Shown: positions 7,592 through 16,013 of the stretch, one piece after another
Layout of the letters: each line of letters starts with the position of its first letter
Position numbering within the stretch: the first letter of the stretch is position 1
DNA from: Ramicandelaber brevisporus
Taxonomy: Eukaryota; Kickxellomycota; Ramicandelaberales; Ramicandelaberaceae
NCBI GenBank assembly: GCA_025201865.1
Contig: MU603141.1
Span: 1-18,372 of the forward strand
Direction: 5' to 3'
DNA: 18,372 bases
Program-made: the position numbers and the translations under genes
Notes under the pieces: generated by a model
Seen by the model: only the letters and a program-made list of their open reading frames with translations
Told to the model about the DNA's origin: nothing
Database searches by the model: none

Positions 7592-8866
7592 ATGAGCACA
7601 ACAACGCAAGACAAGCAGGCAACAGCAGCAGCGGTAGTAGCAGCGAAAACACCAGTTCGTGGCAAGCGCAGCCGTAATAGCCGACGGGTGCAACACTGGC
7701 CGCTGCCACTCGAGGAAGTACTGCTGGGCACGCCGTATCATCAACTCTGGAATCGCATTGTCAATGTTGGCTGCCAGGCACTATCATTACTATGGAGGAG
7801 CTCCACCAGGAAGCAAGTTTCATCACAGCATGGATATCGCGTATCGAGACGAGTTACTGCAATCATGATGCACGAGCCTGAGCATGGATCGTTGATGTTT
7901 GTAGTGAGGGATCCAGATGAAATGCGATATCTTTGGACGCATGGTGCATTCGGAAAGGGAACACTATCACGATCAGAGCCAACTAAAGAGATGCGATTGA
8001 ATGCACAGCGCAGCATTCGCGAGCAGCAGCAATCATCGACCAGCGCTTCGCCAATGCCACAGAGTAGACAGCCGGTGTTTGTAGAAGACTTGACTCGGTC
8101 GCGTCGCAATAAAAGAAAGCGTCAGCAACAACAACAGCAACAACAGCAACAACAGCAACAACAGCAGCAGCAACAGCAACAGCAGGAGGAGCGATCACAA
8201 TCTCAGCCTCCACCATCATCATCGTCGTCATCATCGATACCATTGTCCACATCGCCTCTATCCCCAGCTTCAACTCGAGGGGATTGTGCTGTAGACCCTA
8301 AAGAGGTGATGATATTAACATGCGAAGAGGCGCTCTTCTTAACATGGTCAATCGGCTGCCTTGACATTGTTGATGACTCCAACAACAAAGTGCCATTGTC
8401 AGAGCTATGGCTACTTCTCATTTCCGCGCACACTCTCCCAGCATCAGTGCCATTGTTACGGTTCGGCTCGCCCATTAGTCTCACATTTGCCGCTAGGTAC
8501 ATTTCCTATCACCACTATCGCTCGCGTGGATGGACTGTGCGGCCTGGTATCAAGTTTGGCGCAGATTGGCTATTGTATCGCAGGACACCGACCTTGGATC
8601 ACGCGGAATTTGCAGTTGTGGTGGAAAGCGTGCCATTACAGGCGCAATACGAGGCCGCTGGACAGACTGTGAGTGGTCCACGAGACTGGACTCAGATTCA
8701 TGCGCTGGTGAGAGTCTGCCAGCAAGCCAAGAAGAAACTGGTGGTATGCAGAGTATTGATGAGCATTGAGGTAATAGATGTTTGCAATGGACCTGCATCG
8801 CTTTTGGAGAATAGCACCATAACTGAATCGCAGTATTCCCGATGGGTCCCCGAGACTAATCGCTAA
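7592..8866 (+). CDS. SEN2: tRNA-splicing endonuclease catalytic subunit SEN2
   Basis: SEN2 cleaves the 5' splice site of intron-containing pre-tRNAs as part of the SEN2/34/15/54 complex. The 424-residue protein shows the conserved N-terminal block LW-x4-FGKGTLSRSEP (about 114-130). It then has a low-complexity region with 21 consecutive Gln (nt 8123-8185) and a Ser run. The C-terminal nuclease domain follows: LTCEEALFLTWSIGCL (about 242-257), then YRSRGWTVRPGIKFGADWLL and YRRTP. By family alignment the catalytic triad is Tyr about 329, His about 337 (LDHAEF) and one of the Lys at 380-382 (KKKLVVCRV). The 8-residue Tyr-to-His spacing matches yeast. The ATG at 7592 is the first in frame; an upstream extension would need a TTG and would run into TAN1. 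Confidence 0.93.
   Translation: MSTTTQDKQATAAAVVAAKTPVRGKRSRNSRRVQHWPLPLEEVLLGTPYHQLWNRIVNVGCQALSLLWRSSTRKQVSSQHGYRVSRRVTAIMMHEPEHGSLMFVVRDPDEMRYLWTHGAFGKGTLSRSEPTKEMRLNAQRSIREQQQSSTSASPMPQSRQPVFVEDLTRSRRNKRKRQQQQQQQQQQQQQQQQQQQQQEERSQSQPPPSSSSSSSIPLSTSPLSPASTRGDCAVDPKEVMILTCEEALFLTWSIGCLDIVDDSNNKVPLSELWLLLISAHTLPASVPLLRFGSPISLTFAARYISYHHYRSRGWTVRPGIKFGADWLLYRRTPTLDHAEFAVVVESVPLQAQYEAAGQTVSGPRDWTQIHALVRVCQQAKKKLVVCRVLMSIEVIDVCNGPASLLENSTITESQYSRWVPETNR
8123..8185 (+). repeat. Polyglutamine tract in SEN2 (21 codons)
   Basis: Twenty-one CAA/CAG codons in a row, partly in a CAACAACAG pattern. It lies in the variable region between the conserved N-terminal block and the nuclease domain, so it should not disrupt the fold. 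The mixed codons lower slippage compared with a pure CAG run. Confidence 0.95.
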
Positions 8867-9251
8867 GTTAGTTGGCTAATTAGTCCTCAGAGCGGATAGT
8901 GTGGCCGATCACGCCGAGATTGGTCCCGAATTCGAGCCGAGCCGAACCTCCTCGTATATGCCAGAGCTATTAGTCCTCTTTGTCCTCTTTGTCAGCCACT
9001 CTATATCTCTCATTCTCCTCCCTTTTCTGTTACTACGTTAGTATATTACTGCCAGTCGAGTGTCTTCACTACACGGAGAAGCTGCCAACCACCTTCGTCT
9101 TCCGCTCTTCTTCGTCTTCTTCGTCTTCTTCGTCTTCGCCTTCAAATATTTTTTTTTCCTTTTCCTCTTTCCTTTGTGCCTTCGGCTTCACGCTCTTGTT
9201 CATTTCTTGCAACACGAACCGTTCTCCACTGTTGAAACGACACTGTTCAGT
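8867..9251. other. SEN2 to NAD kinase intergenic region
   Basis: The 385-bp gap serves as SEN2 terminator and NAD kinase promoter. The sequence ATTAGTCCTC occurs twice (8879-8888 and 8969-8978). Bases 8895-8952 are noticeably richer in G and C. From about 8977 the plus strand is pyrimidine-rich, with a TTCGTCTTC-type repeat at about 9102-9137, a likely leader for the NAD kinase. No gene is seen in it. Confidence 0.65.
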
Positions 9252-11537
9252 ATGCCTGGTGATAGCAGCAACAACAGCAACAGCAACAGCAACAGCAACA
9301 ACGCCAGTGACTCTGGAGACGTTGGCGCTGGCGCGGTCAGCGGCAGTAGACAGGACATCTCTCCACTGTCCCCGCCGTCATTTCTGTCGCAGATTCCTCT
9401 CACGACTAACAATCTTTTGGCACAGGCCAGCAAGTCTCTTGGCGATGCCAATGGAATCGGTGGCGGTGGAATCGGCGGTAACGGTAGCGGTGGACAGAAC
9501 GCATTTGTTGATATGAAGACAGCGACGCCGACTTTGACGCTTGTTCAAACCCAAGCGTCGTTTCGGGAGGCAGTGCGCTGGCTGACTAAGCTCCGTTTCC
9601 GCCTTCACTCGGTCCGTTCAGTTATGCTCATTACAAAGCCAGGTGACGCCAAATTGGTTGGATTAACGCGAGAAATGGCGTTATGGCTCATGTATGCTCC
9701 ATTCGGTGCATTTGGGGCTAGCGCTAACAACCTGATAGTGCCGCCAAATAAACATCCATCTTCGTCAGCACCAGGCTCTTCAGCACCAGTATCCGCAGCA
9801 CCGACTACTGCGGCTGGAAGTCCGGTTCCACCTCGTATTCTGTCATCTCTCAGTATTGCTGGTCTGGGCTCGGCAGAGTCAACTCGCCAATCCAGCTTTG
9901 CTGGCAATGGAAGTCGGGGCATTATTGTGTATGTTGATGAAGCACTGCGTGACAATCCTCGATTTGGACTGTCGAAGATATTGGCAGAGCATCCAAGGGC
10001 AGCTGATCAGCTGAGATTCTGGAATGCAGATTTATGTCGAAATAAGCCGGAGCAGTTTGAAATGGTGTTTACACTGGGAGGAGACGGAACAGTGCTGTTT
10101 GCATCGTGGCTATTTCAGACCATTGTGCCCATCACTATTCCATTCCACTTGGGTTCGCTTGGATTCCTGACAATGTTTGAATATGCCAACTTTAGAGAGC
10201 GATTGATGGATATGAGTCAAAATGGAGTTAGAGTGAGTTTGAGAATGAGATTCAGCTGCACAGTTTATAGATGGCTAGGCAGAAACAATGGCAGTAGCAA
10301 GAGTGGTAGAAGAATCAAATCAAAACCCAAGTCGAAGCCCAAGTCTCAAAACAATATAATTGACAGCGATAATGACGATAATGAAGAAGAGGAGGAATTG
10401 GCAGATATTCACCAAGAAGAAGAGTGCTTCGATATCAAACAAAATCAGCAGTTGCAGTCGCAGTTACAAAGGGAAGGTGTTGATAATCCACCAACTACAA
10501 TTTGGAGAGGAGACAAGGCAGAGTACGAGAGGTTGCAGACCATCATGGTTCTCAACGAAGTGGTTGTCGATAGAGGACCGAGCCCTTATATGAGCTCGTT
10601 GGAATTATTTGGTGATGGAAGACATTTAACCACTGTTCAAGCTGATGGTCTGTGCGTCGCCACTCCCACCGGCTCAACCGCCTATTCGCTATCAGCCGGC
10701 GGCCCGCTGGTTCATCCAGATGTCCCAGCCATTGCAATCACTCCAATCTGCCCTCATACACTGTCATTTAGACCAATGTTATTGCCTGATACAATGGCGT
10801 TGCGAGTGTGTGTGCCTCGAAGATCGCGTTCTACTGCATGGGCTTCCTTTGATGGCAGAAACAGAATTGAACTGAGGAGAGGCGACAATATATTGATTAA
10901 GGCATCGCAATATCCATTCCCTACAGTAGTTGGTGCAGGCTCACAGACAGCTGATTGGTTTGGTTCACTCAGTCGCTGCTTGCATTGGAATGAAAGAAAA
11001 AGTCAAAAGTCATTTGATGATGATGACGATGATGACGACGACGATGATGGCAACTCCAGTGATACAGATGGAAGCGAGAAGAATGGATCCCACTTGGATC
11101 TCAGTAGATTGAACAGGATGAGAACGAATGGAGTCGGACGCGCGAGCAGTACAAATCAATACAATGCACTCAACATTGATCAGCACAATAGAAACAAGGA
11201 TGCGAGATACCCAGCTGATTCCATCAATGACAGTGATGATAGCGATGGCAGTGATGCTGGTAACGGCACAGCCAGTTCAGCGGACAGTGTTAGTAAATGC
11301 CGAGGCGGTCGAGTGAACAAGAAGACTGACAGTCAGTTCTCGGAATCCTATTCATGCAGCGATGACGATGATGACAATGCCAACAGTGAGAACGACGACG
11401 ATGATATCCTCACCATGTCAACTAGCAAAATGTCCTTGTCAAACGGCACAAGCAATGACGGTGTATCGAACGGAGGAAGACGCAGAGCTGCAACAGAGTC
11501 GTCTGAACATATAATGGTGTCACGAAGCCGCATGTAA
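9252..11537 (+). CDS. UTR1: NAD kinase (ATP-NAD kinase, Utr1 type)
   Basis: The enzyme phosphorylates NAD+ (often also NADH) to NADP(H) using ATP. The 761-residue reading has a Ser/Asn/Gly-rich N-terminus and a kinase region from about 104 to 585. Signatures are the nucleotide motif TLGGDGT (274-280, Asp 278) with IPFHLGSLGFLTMF next to it, the NE motif VLNEVVVDRG (433-442), and the Gly-rich ADGLCVATPTGSTAYSLSAG block (464-483). A charged insert at about 345-425 interrupts the domain. The tail of about 175 residues is rich in Asp and Ser, with an 11-Asp run near 589-599. The ATG at 9252 has A at -3; the frame opens upstream only from a TAG at 9039-9041 and has no earlier ATG. The stop at 11535-11537 overlaps a strong splice donor, so the C-terminus may change. 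Confidence 0.92.
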   Translation: MPGDSSNNSNSNSNSNNASDSGDVGAGAVSGSRQDISPLSPPSFLSQIPLTTNNLLAQASKSLGDANGIGGGGIGGNGSGGQNAFVDMKTATPTLTLVQTQASFREAVRWLTKLRFRLHSVRSVMLITKPGDAKLVGLTREMALWLMYAPFGAFGASANNLIVPPNKHPSSSAPGSSAPVSAAPTTAAGSPVPPRILSSLSIAGLGSAESTRQSSFAGNGSRGIIVYVDEALRDNPRFGLSKILAEHPRAADQLRFWNADLCRNKPEQFEMVFTLGGDGTVLFASWLFQTIVPITIPFHLGSLGFLTMFEYANFRERLMDMSQNGVRVSLRMRFSCTVYRWLGRNNGSSKSGRRIKSKPKSKPKSQNNIIDSDNDDNEEEEELADIHQEEECFDIKQNQQLQSQLQREGVDNPPTTIWRGDKAEYERLQTIMVLNEVVVDRGPSPYMSSLELFGDGRHLTTVQADGLCVATPTGSTAYSLSAGGPLVHPDVPAIAITPICPHTLSFRPMLLPDTMALRVCVPRRSRSTAWASFDGRNRIELRRGDNILIKASQYPFPTVVGAGSQTADWFGSLSRCLHWNERKSQKSFDDDDDDDDDDDGNSSDTDGSEKNGSHLDLSRLNRMRTNGVGRASSTNQYNALNIDQHNRNKDARYPADSINDSDDSDGSDAGNGTASSADSVSKCRGGRVNKKTDSQFSESYSCSDDDDDNANSENDDDDILTMSTSKMSLSNGTSNDGVSNGGRRRAATESSEHIMVSRSRM

Positions 11538-11865
11538 GTAATTCTCACTCTCTTAATTAGAATGCCATTTTCAATAGTCTAGTTTAATCGCGAAGCTTCA
11601 GTTTTATCGATATCCAGCGTGTTTAATGATGCAATAGATGTATTGCGATCTTCGATGCAGGATCAGCAAGCATGTGCAGAATGCGTGATACACAGAGTGC
11701 ATATGCACTATTCTGACTATCGTCTGCGAAAAAGGGGAGAGGAGGCGGTGTTTGAGTTGCCTCTCGTTTCGTGTTAAGAACTACCACAAACCCACAAACC
11801 CAGCAAGCAAGCAAGTACAAAAAAAGAAAGAAAGAAAGAGAGAGAAAGAAACAACAGTACACTTG
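11538..11865. other. NAD kinase to DUF4097-like gene intergenic region
   Basis: This 328-bp gap follows the NAD kinase. It holds a possible intron (11534-11617) and last exon of that gene (separate entry). Just before the next ATG is a purine tract of AAAG/GAGA units at about 11818-11850. No TATA box is clear. Confidence 0.6.
11618..11777 (+). CDS. Possible last exon of the NAD kinase gene
   Basis: The NAD kinase stop codon lies inside a perfect donor: AT|GTAAGT with the intron starting at 11534. An acceptor TATCCAG ends at 11617, with a YTRAY-like branch site (TTAAT, in TTTAATC near 11583-11589) about 30 nt upstream. The resulting 84-nt intron is of normal fungal size. The joined frame stays open for 53 more residues, starting with Ile in place of the terminal Met and ending at TAA 11775-11777. 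That is a mixed-composition sequence with three Cys, unlike the low-complexity tail before it. Supporting homology could not be checked, and the open frame could be chance. Confidence 0.4.
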
Positions 11866-14295
11866 ATGGCAGATTGCAAAGACTCGAGCACTGTGAAGAG
11901 CGCAATACACGGCGACGAAGAGCAGACCGATCAGCTGCTTCCTCCACATCCACCTCCACCACCACCGCCTCCACCGCCTCCTTTTGACGATGTCGCAGAT
12001 GAGAGCAGCGAAGACTTCCACCAGAGTATGGAGCAAGTCATCTACCGTGAACTCAAGCGCAGAATGACTCTGCAAGAACCAAACGGTCATTCCATGGTGG
12101 ATTCGGCATTTGATGTGCCACCAACACCGCTTCCACAGCCAGCAATTGAGGTTTCAGACGAGAATGGAGACACAGACAGTGCTCCGTTAAACGAACACGC
12201 GACATTCACTTCTCACAGTAATGTTCCAGAATCAGCTCCAATGAATAACTCGGATTCCAATTCAGTCATGATGTCAATGTCAGCAAATGCATCTTCAACC
12301 TCCCTATGGACAATTTCAGATAACAGCAGACTATTCCCAAGCAGTTTGAGCGACAATGAGGACGATGGCTATTTAAGTGACAATGGAGACAGTACCGGAC
12401 TATGGTGGCTGCCGTCCACTACTAACACTGCTGGTGCTACTGGCAGAGTATCAACAGTGCTCCAAAGTGTAGCTCAAACTGCGAAGCATGCAGCCACAAA
12501 GCTTATTCCTCACAAGCTTGACATTGGGAAAGTCCATTTGGGATGTAAAGCTGCTGCGCTTAAATACCATGAGCCTGATATGGTGTTTAAAGTGAATCCA
12601 GAAAAGTTATTACAGATGGAGTTTGATACTTTTCATGAGTTGAGCATTCACATTGGTCCATCCCAGGATGATACACAGGAGGAAATTTCGGTCCGTGTAT
12701 CTGTTGCATCCAGTCTTGACTCACCCACCTCTTCTGCTTCAACTACAGCCACGAGTACGACTACAACCACGAGTACGAGTACAACTACGACAAGTAGTGA
12801 AGCGGAAGAACAGTCGTCGACTCAAAATCATCATTCACAGCAGCCCAGAATTTGGACAAAGGCACCGTTGATTGCAGACCTTACTGAATTGACATCTGAT
12901 GAATTTGCGACACGATTATTAATGGGATTCGAAGACAAATCTACACTGGCCACCTGGACGAGACCGTGTGTTCATGTTGATGTCTATGTATCAATCCCTC
13001 CGCCTCCGCCTTCATATGTTCAAGCAATTTATGGACCAGAAACACCAGTGTCACCCACAACGAATGAGATTGGCGCATCAGCACGTAGCATTGTATGCAG
13101 ATTTCGTAGCGGGAAGTTAATGACCACTGGGTGCTTGCCTCCGTCTCGCAACCCGCTCGGTGCATCTATTGGTGGCAATCAAGTCGCACCCAGCGCACCA
13201 TCTGAAGACGAGAGTGGTACTCAGAATAAACATGTGAAGATATCTACATTGGCAGTCAACACAGATTCTGGATTAATAGAACTGCATCCAAATGTCCAAG
13301 TTGAAAGACAAGTGGAGATTAGAATTGGAAGTGGAAAGTTAATTACAAGTACAGCACATAGCAATGTCAGTGCTAATGATGAGAGAAACTTTGTTAAAGC
13401 CCAGGCATTCGAGCTATTTGCAGCCACTGGTACAATTGAAGGGCAGTACAATCCAAGTGCAATATTGTATTCACAGGTCATGAATGGATCGAGCAATCTC
13501 AAAGTTCTTCCACCGTTAAATCCGCTTCAAAATTGCAGCATAAAGGCAGAGAGTTACTATGGAGATTGTCATGTCCACGTCGCCAACGGTTCATTTAGAG
13601 GAACTATCACTGTGCAGTCAATGAAGCAGCCTGCTGGACTAACTATTCATCAACCATACATGGCTCATCCAAGGCTTAAACTAGATCAATTGCTTAATAA
13701 AACTCAGCAGAGCCAGGACCAGCAATCTGAACAGCAAGCACCGTCGCAGTTCAGTGCATTGAAATCGAGAATTGTATTGCCAGGTACAGCTGCATTTGGC
13801 GCTCTCATCAGCAGTGCGGCGGGTGCTTTATCAAAGATATCAGCAAGATACTATAAGCCATCAGCAACATCAGCTCAAGAAACTGCCACTGAGCAGCAGC
13901 AGCAGCAGCTTGCAGAACAGCAACAACAGCAACAACAGCGACCGGACACCAGTAGTTCGGCAGATGGAGAAGAACAACAGCCACCGTCTGAAGAGATTAC
14001 TCCTCCGCCACCGTTCCCTGAAAATGAGATTGAGATTGAGCCAGTTCCTGTCCAGACAGTTCCATCTGCGCCAGCGTCTGATGCACTGAATGAGACCGAC
14101 GCAAATGCACTCTTGGCCACATTCTGTGCCAATGATTTCTTGGTCAACTCCAAGACTGGTCTCGTGGCTGATATTAAGGCCAAAGATTTGCTCAACAAGA
14201 GCGCTAGGATGCCAATTGGGTCTCAAGGAGCCCATATACTAGTTGTACGCAGCTGGAACGGTCGCACTAGTGCCACCCTCGGCTCATCTCACTAG
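11866..14295 (+). CDS. Unknown protein with DUF4097-like beta-repeat core
   Basis: I do not recognise a function. The 809-residue protein has an 11-Pro run (about 29-39), a helix-like acidic/basic patch (52-68) and long Ser/Asn/Asp-rich stretches. Its core from about 365 to 590 has repeated short beta-like segments: ARSIVCRFRSGKLMTTG, KISTLAVNTDSGLIELHP, VEIRIGSGKLITS, ATGTIEGQY, SYYGDCHVHVANGSFRGTI. The alternating hydrophobics with Gly turns (DSG, GSG, ATG) resemble the right-handed beta repeats of the DUF4097/adhesin group, which has fungal members. A PPSY motif lies near 381-384, a Thr/Ser run at 291-311 and a Gln run near 677-691. There is no signal peptide or clear membrane segment. The first ATG of the frame is 11866; upstream the frame starts only at a TTG. 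Context gives no role. Confidence 0.8.
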   Translation: MADCKDSSTVKSAIHGDEEQTDQLLPPHPPPPPPPPPPPFDDVADESSEDFHQSMEQVIYRELKRRMTLQEPNGHSMVDSAFDVPPTPLPQPAIEVSDENGDTDSAPLNEHATFTSHSNVPESAPMNNSDSNSVMMSMSANASSTSLWTISDNSRLFPSSLSDNEDDGYLSDNGDSTGLWWLPSTTNTAGATGRVSTVLQSVAQTAKHAATKLIPHKLDIGKVHLGCKAAALKYHEPDMVFKVNPEKLLQMEFDTFHELSIHIGPSQDDTQEEISVRVSVASSLDSPTSSASTTATSTTTTTSTSTTTTSSEAEEQSSTQNHHSQQPRIWTKAPLIADLTELTSDEFATRLLMGFEDKSTLATWTRPCVHVDVYVSIPPPPPSYVQAIYGPETPVSPTTNEIGASARSIVCRFRSGKLMTTGCLPPSRNPLGASIGGNQVAPSAPSEDESGTQNKHVKISTLAVNTDSGLIELHPNVQVERQVEIRIGSGKLITSTAHSNVSANDERNFVKAQAFELFAATGTIEGQYNPSAILYSQVMNGSSNLKVLPPLNPLQNCSIKAESYYGDCHVHVANGSFRGTITVQSMKQPAGLTIHQPYMAHPRLKLDQLLNKTQQSQDQQSEQQAPSQFSALKSRIVLPGTAAFGALISSAAGALSKISARYYKPSATSAQETATEQQQQQLAEQQQQQQQRPDTSSSADGEEQQPPSEEITPPPPFPENEIEIEPVPVQTVPSAPASDALNETDANALLATFCANDFLVNSKTGLVADIKAKDLLNKSARMPIGSQGAHILVVRSWNGRTSATLGSSH

Positions 14296-14486
14296 CACTG
14301 CCTAACACTTTCACTTGACTATTATTTTATTCTTAGTTTCAATATTCTGTCCCAACACGCTTCATTCTAGTATTTGTTTCCTTGAGAGATAATTCACTTA
14401 ATTAGAGAGAGTAAATGAGAAAAAAAAACAATAAGTATAACAGACTAAACTAAACTAAACTAAACCAATAAAAAAACAACGACGAC
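14296..14486. terminator. Convergent 3' region between two genes
   Basis: The 191-bp spacer separates the stop codons of the DUF4097-like gene (plus) and the small membrane protein gene (minus). It has a TAAAC tandem repeat (14446-14465) followed by AATAAA (14467-14472), a candidate polyadenylation signal for the plus-strand gene about 170 nt after its stop. An A8 tract lies at 14421-14428. Confidence 0.5.
14446..14465. repeat. TAAAC tandem repeat, four copies
   Basis: Four perfect TAAAC units lie just before an AATAAA in the convergent 3' region. Confidence 0.85.
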
Positions 14487-15155
14487 TTAATCGGAAGCTC
14501 GATGATACTGATCCAAAGTGTTCTTGAATGGATCGTTATAAGTTGGAGGGTAGCCGGGAGTGCTAACCATGTACGGTTTTGGTGGCAGATATTCCTCGTC
14601 CTCAAATCTGTCGCGCGACTTTCTTCTCCGTAATCCAAAGATGAGCGCAACCAGCAGTACTATTCCTGCAGCCGAGCATGACGCCGCAATAATAATGGTC
14701 TTGCTCTGATTGCTGCCGCCATCTCCACCAAAGTTAGCAGGCGTCGTTGGATGCAATGGAACCGACCGCGTAGATGTCAGAGTGTGAGTAATGACAACCT
14801 CCGACTGTGTTGATTGCTGAGAGCCTGATGGAGCTGGAGTTGGTTGAGCACCAGATGAAGCATTGGGATCCGACGGAGTGGGCTGAGTGGATGGCTGCTG
14901 GTCGTTCCCGCTAGGTCGAGCTGTGTTGTGTCCTCCGCCTCCATTATTGTTATTCGGATCCGATGGAGCGTCGGTCTGTTGAGCGGGTGGAGGCGTTGCT
15001 GATGTCTTCGAGTCACCTCCGCCTCCGAACAAACCGCCAAAGATACCACCTTGACGAGCAGCCATCACTGGCGCGGCTGTTTCTTGCGGAGGAGAGTTGG
15101 CGGCTGGTGCAACAGCTGGACGAGGTTTTTCAACTGCATTCGCATTCATCTGTTG

Positions 15156-15191
<36 letters not shown>

Positions 15192-15260
15192 AGCCAGAGC
15201 CAGAGCCGAGCTCAGCAAGGAGACTACGAGTAGTGACCGGGCTGCAAGTACCAAGCGCAT
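14487..15260 (-). CDS. Single-pass cell-surface protein, Mid2-like architecture
   Basis: The 257-residue protein looks like a type I membrane protein: a signal peptide at 1-23 ending ALA, a Pro/Ser/Gly/Gln/Asn-rich outer region to about 185, and one membrane segment at about 188-210 (TIIIAASCSAAGIVLLVALI). A basic stop-transfer sequence RRRKSRDR and a 45-residue acidic, Tyr-rich tail follow. The tail has PPTY (about 238-241), a WW-domain (Rsp5-type) binding motif. Fourteen Gln follow the signal peptide directly. The layout resembles fungal wall-stress sensors or O-mannosylated surface proteins (Mid2 or Wsc style), but there is no WSC domain and no outer Cys. Function is inferred from architecture only. 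The ATG at 15260 was preferred over a TTG three codons upstream and gives a clean signal peptide. Confidence 0.8.
15150..15191 (-). repeat. Polyglutamine tract after the signal peptide (14 codons)
   Basis: On the coding (minus) strand there are 14 Gln codons, with nine consecutive CAG. The pure CAG core makes length variation between strains likely. The tract starts right after the predicted signal-peptide cleavage site. Confidence 0.95.
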
Positions 15261-15529
15261 GAAATCCAATCCGTATTACAATCGCAACAGCACAGTAGAT
15301 ATCGAATAAAACGTAGAAAGAGAATACAGGCAATAAAAAGGGGGACAAGCTCTGCTTTGGTTTGTTCCTGGACCGACCCTGTTGCTCGCTTGGTGACTGG
15401 CTGGAGGATTCCAAATAGTGTAAAAAAGAAAAGAAAGAAAAAACGTCAAGAAGAAAAAGACGAATAAGGAACACACAGAAAGAAGCAGGTATGCTAGTCC
15501 ACTCTGAAGACGAACTTGAAAGAGCTTGA

Positions 15530-15562
15530 CAGACAGAGAGAGAGACAGAGAGAGACAGAGAA
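15530..15562. repeat. GA-rich repeat with GACA interruptions
   Basis: A purine-rich microsatellite of GAGA and GACAGA units about 280 bp upstream of the membrane-protein ATG. On the coding strand it reads as a CT tract. Confidence 0.8.
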
Positions 15563-15773
15563 GGAGCAAAAGCTCAGAAAAGTGCGAGTGGTGGTGATGG
15601 TGTTGCTGTTGTTGTGTGTGTGAAACGACCTCGTTCCTCGCTGTTCAGCCCTCCGGTATGACGTATGGGAAGCGTCAGTAGAAAAATATCAAGAACTACA
15701 AAATGTGGGTTGGTGTGGGTGTGCTCTAGCTAGTGATGGTATGGCGGTATGCGATGCTGTCCAGCAGTGTGTG

Positions 15774-15781
15774 TATATATA
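15774..15781 (-). promoter_or_regulatory. Possible TATA box
   Basis: TATATATA, a palindrome, lies about 515 bp upstream of the membrane-protein ATG. It is the best TATA match on that side, but its distance would imply a long leader or a 5' UTR intron. Confidence 0.2.
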
Positions 15782-15939
15782 CCGTCAACAGCAACAACAG
15801 CAACTACTACCAAGTAGCAACAACAACACAAAGAGGAAGGTAGTTTAAAAATAAAGTGGTGTGTGCGTGAAGCGCAAGAGAGAGACGAGACTGACGATGG
15901 GATGAGCGCGCGTGCTCATTTATCTTTTTCAGGAGGTGA

Positions 15940-16013
15940 ATGTGTGAGTGTGTGAGTGTGTGTGTGTGTGAGTGTGTGTGGAGAGAAAGAGAGGGGAGGA
16001 GGAGGAGGAGGGG
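15940..16013. repeat. GT repeat followed by GA/GGA repeat
   Basis: Alternating GT with GAGTGT interruptions runs over about 15940-15980, followed by GAGA and then GGA units to about 16013. GT runs may adopt Z-form DNA. No function is implied. Confidence 0.8.

Noticed and set aside
8895-8952. GC-rich patch with TTCGAGCC resembling a tRNA B box
   Set aside because: No matching A box at the right spacing and no cloverleaf acceptor pairing; too short for a tRNA.
11623-12090. 155-codon minus-strand ATG frame
   Set aside because: Opposes the 5' part of the DUF4097-like gene and consists of Trp/Arg and Phe/Leu runs from the poly-Pro and AAAG repeats.
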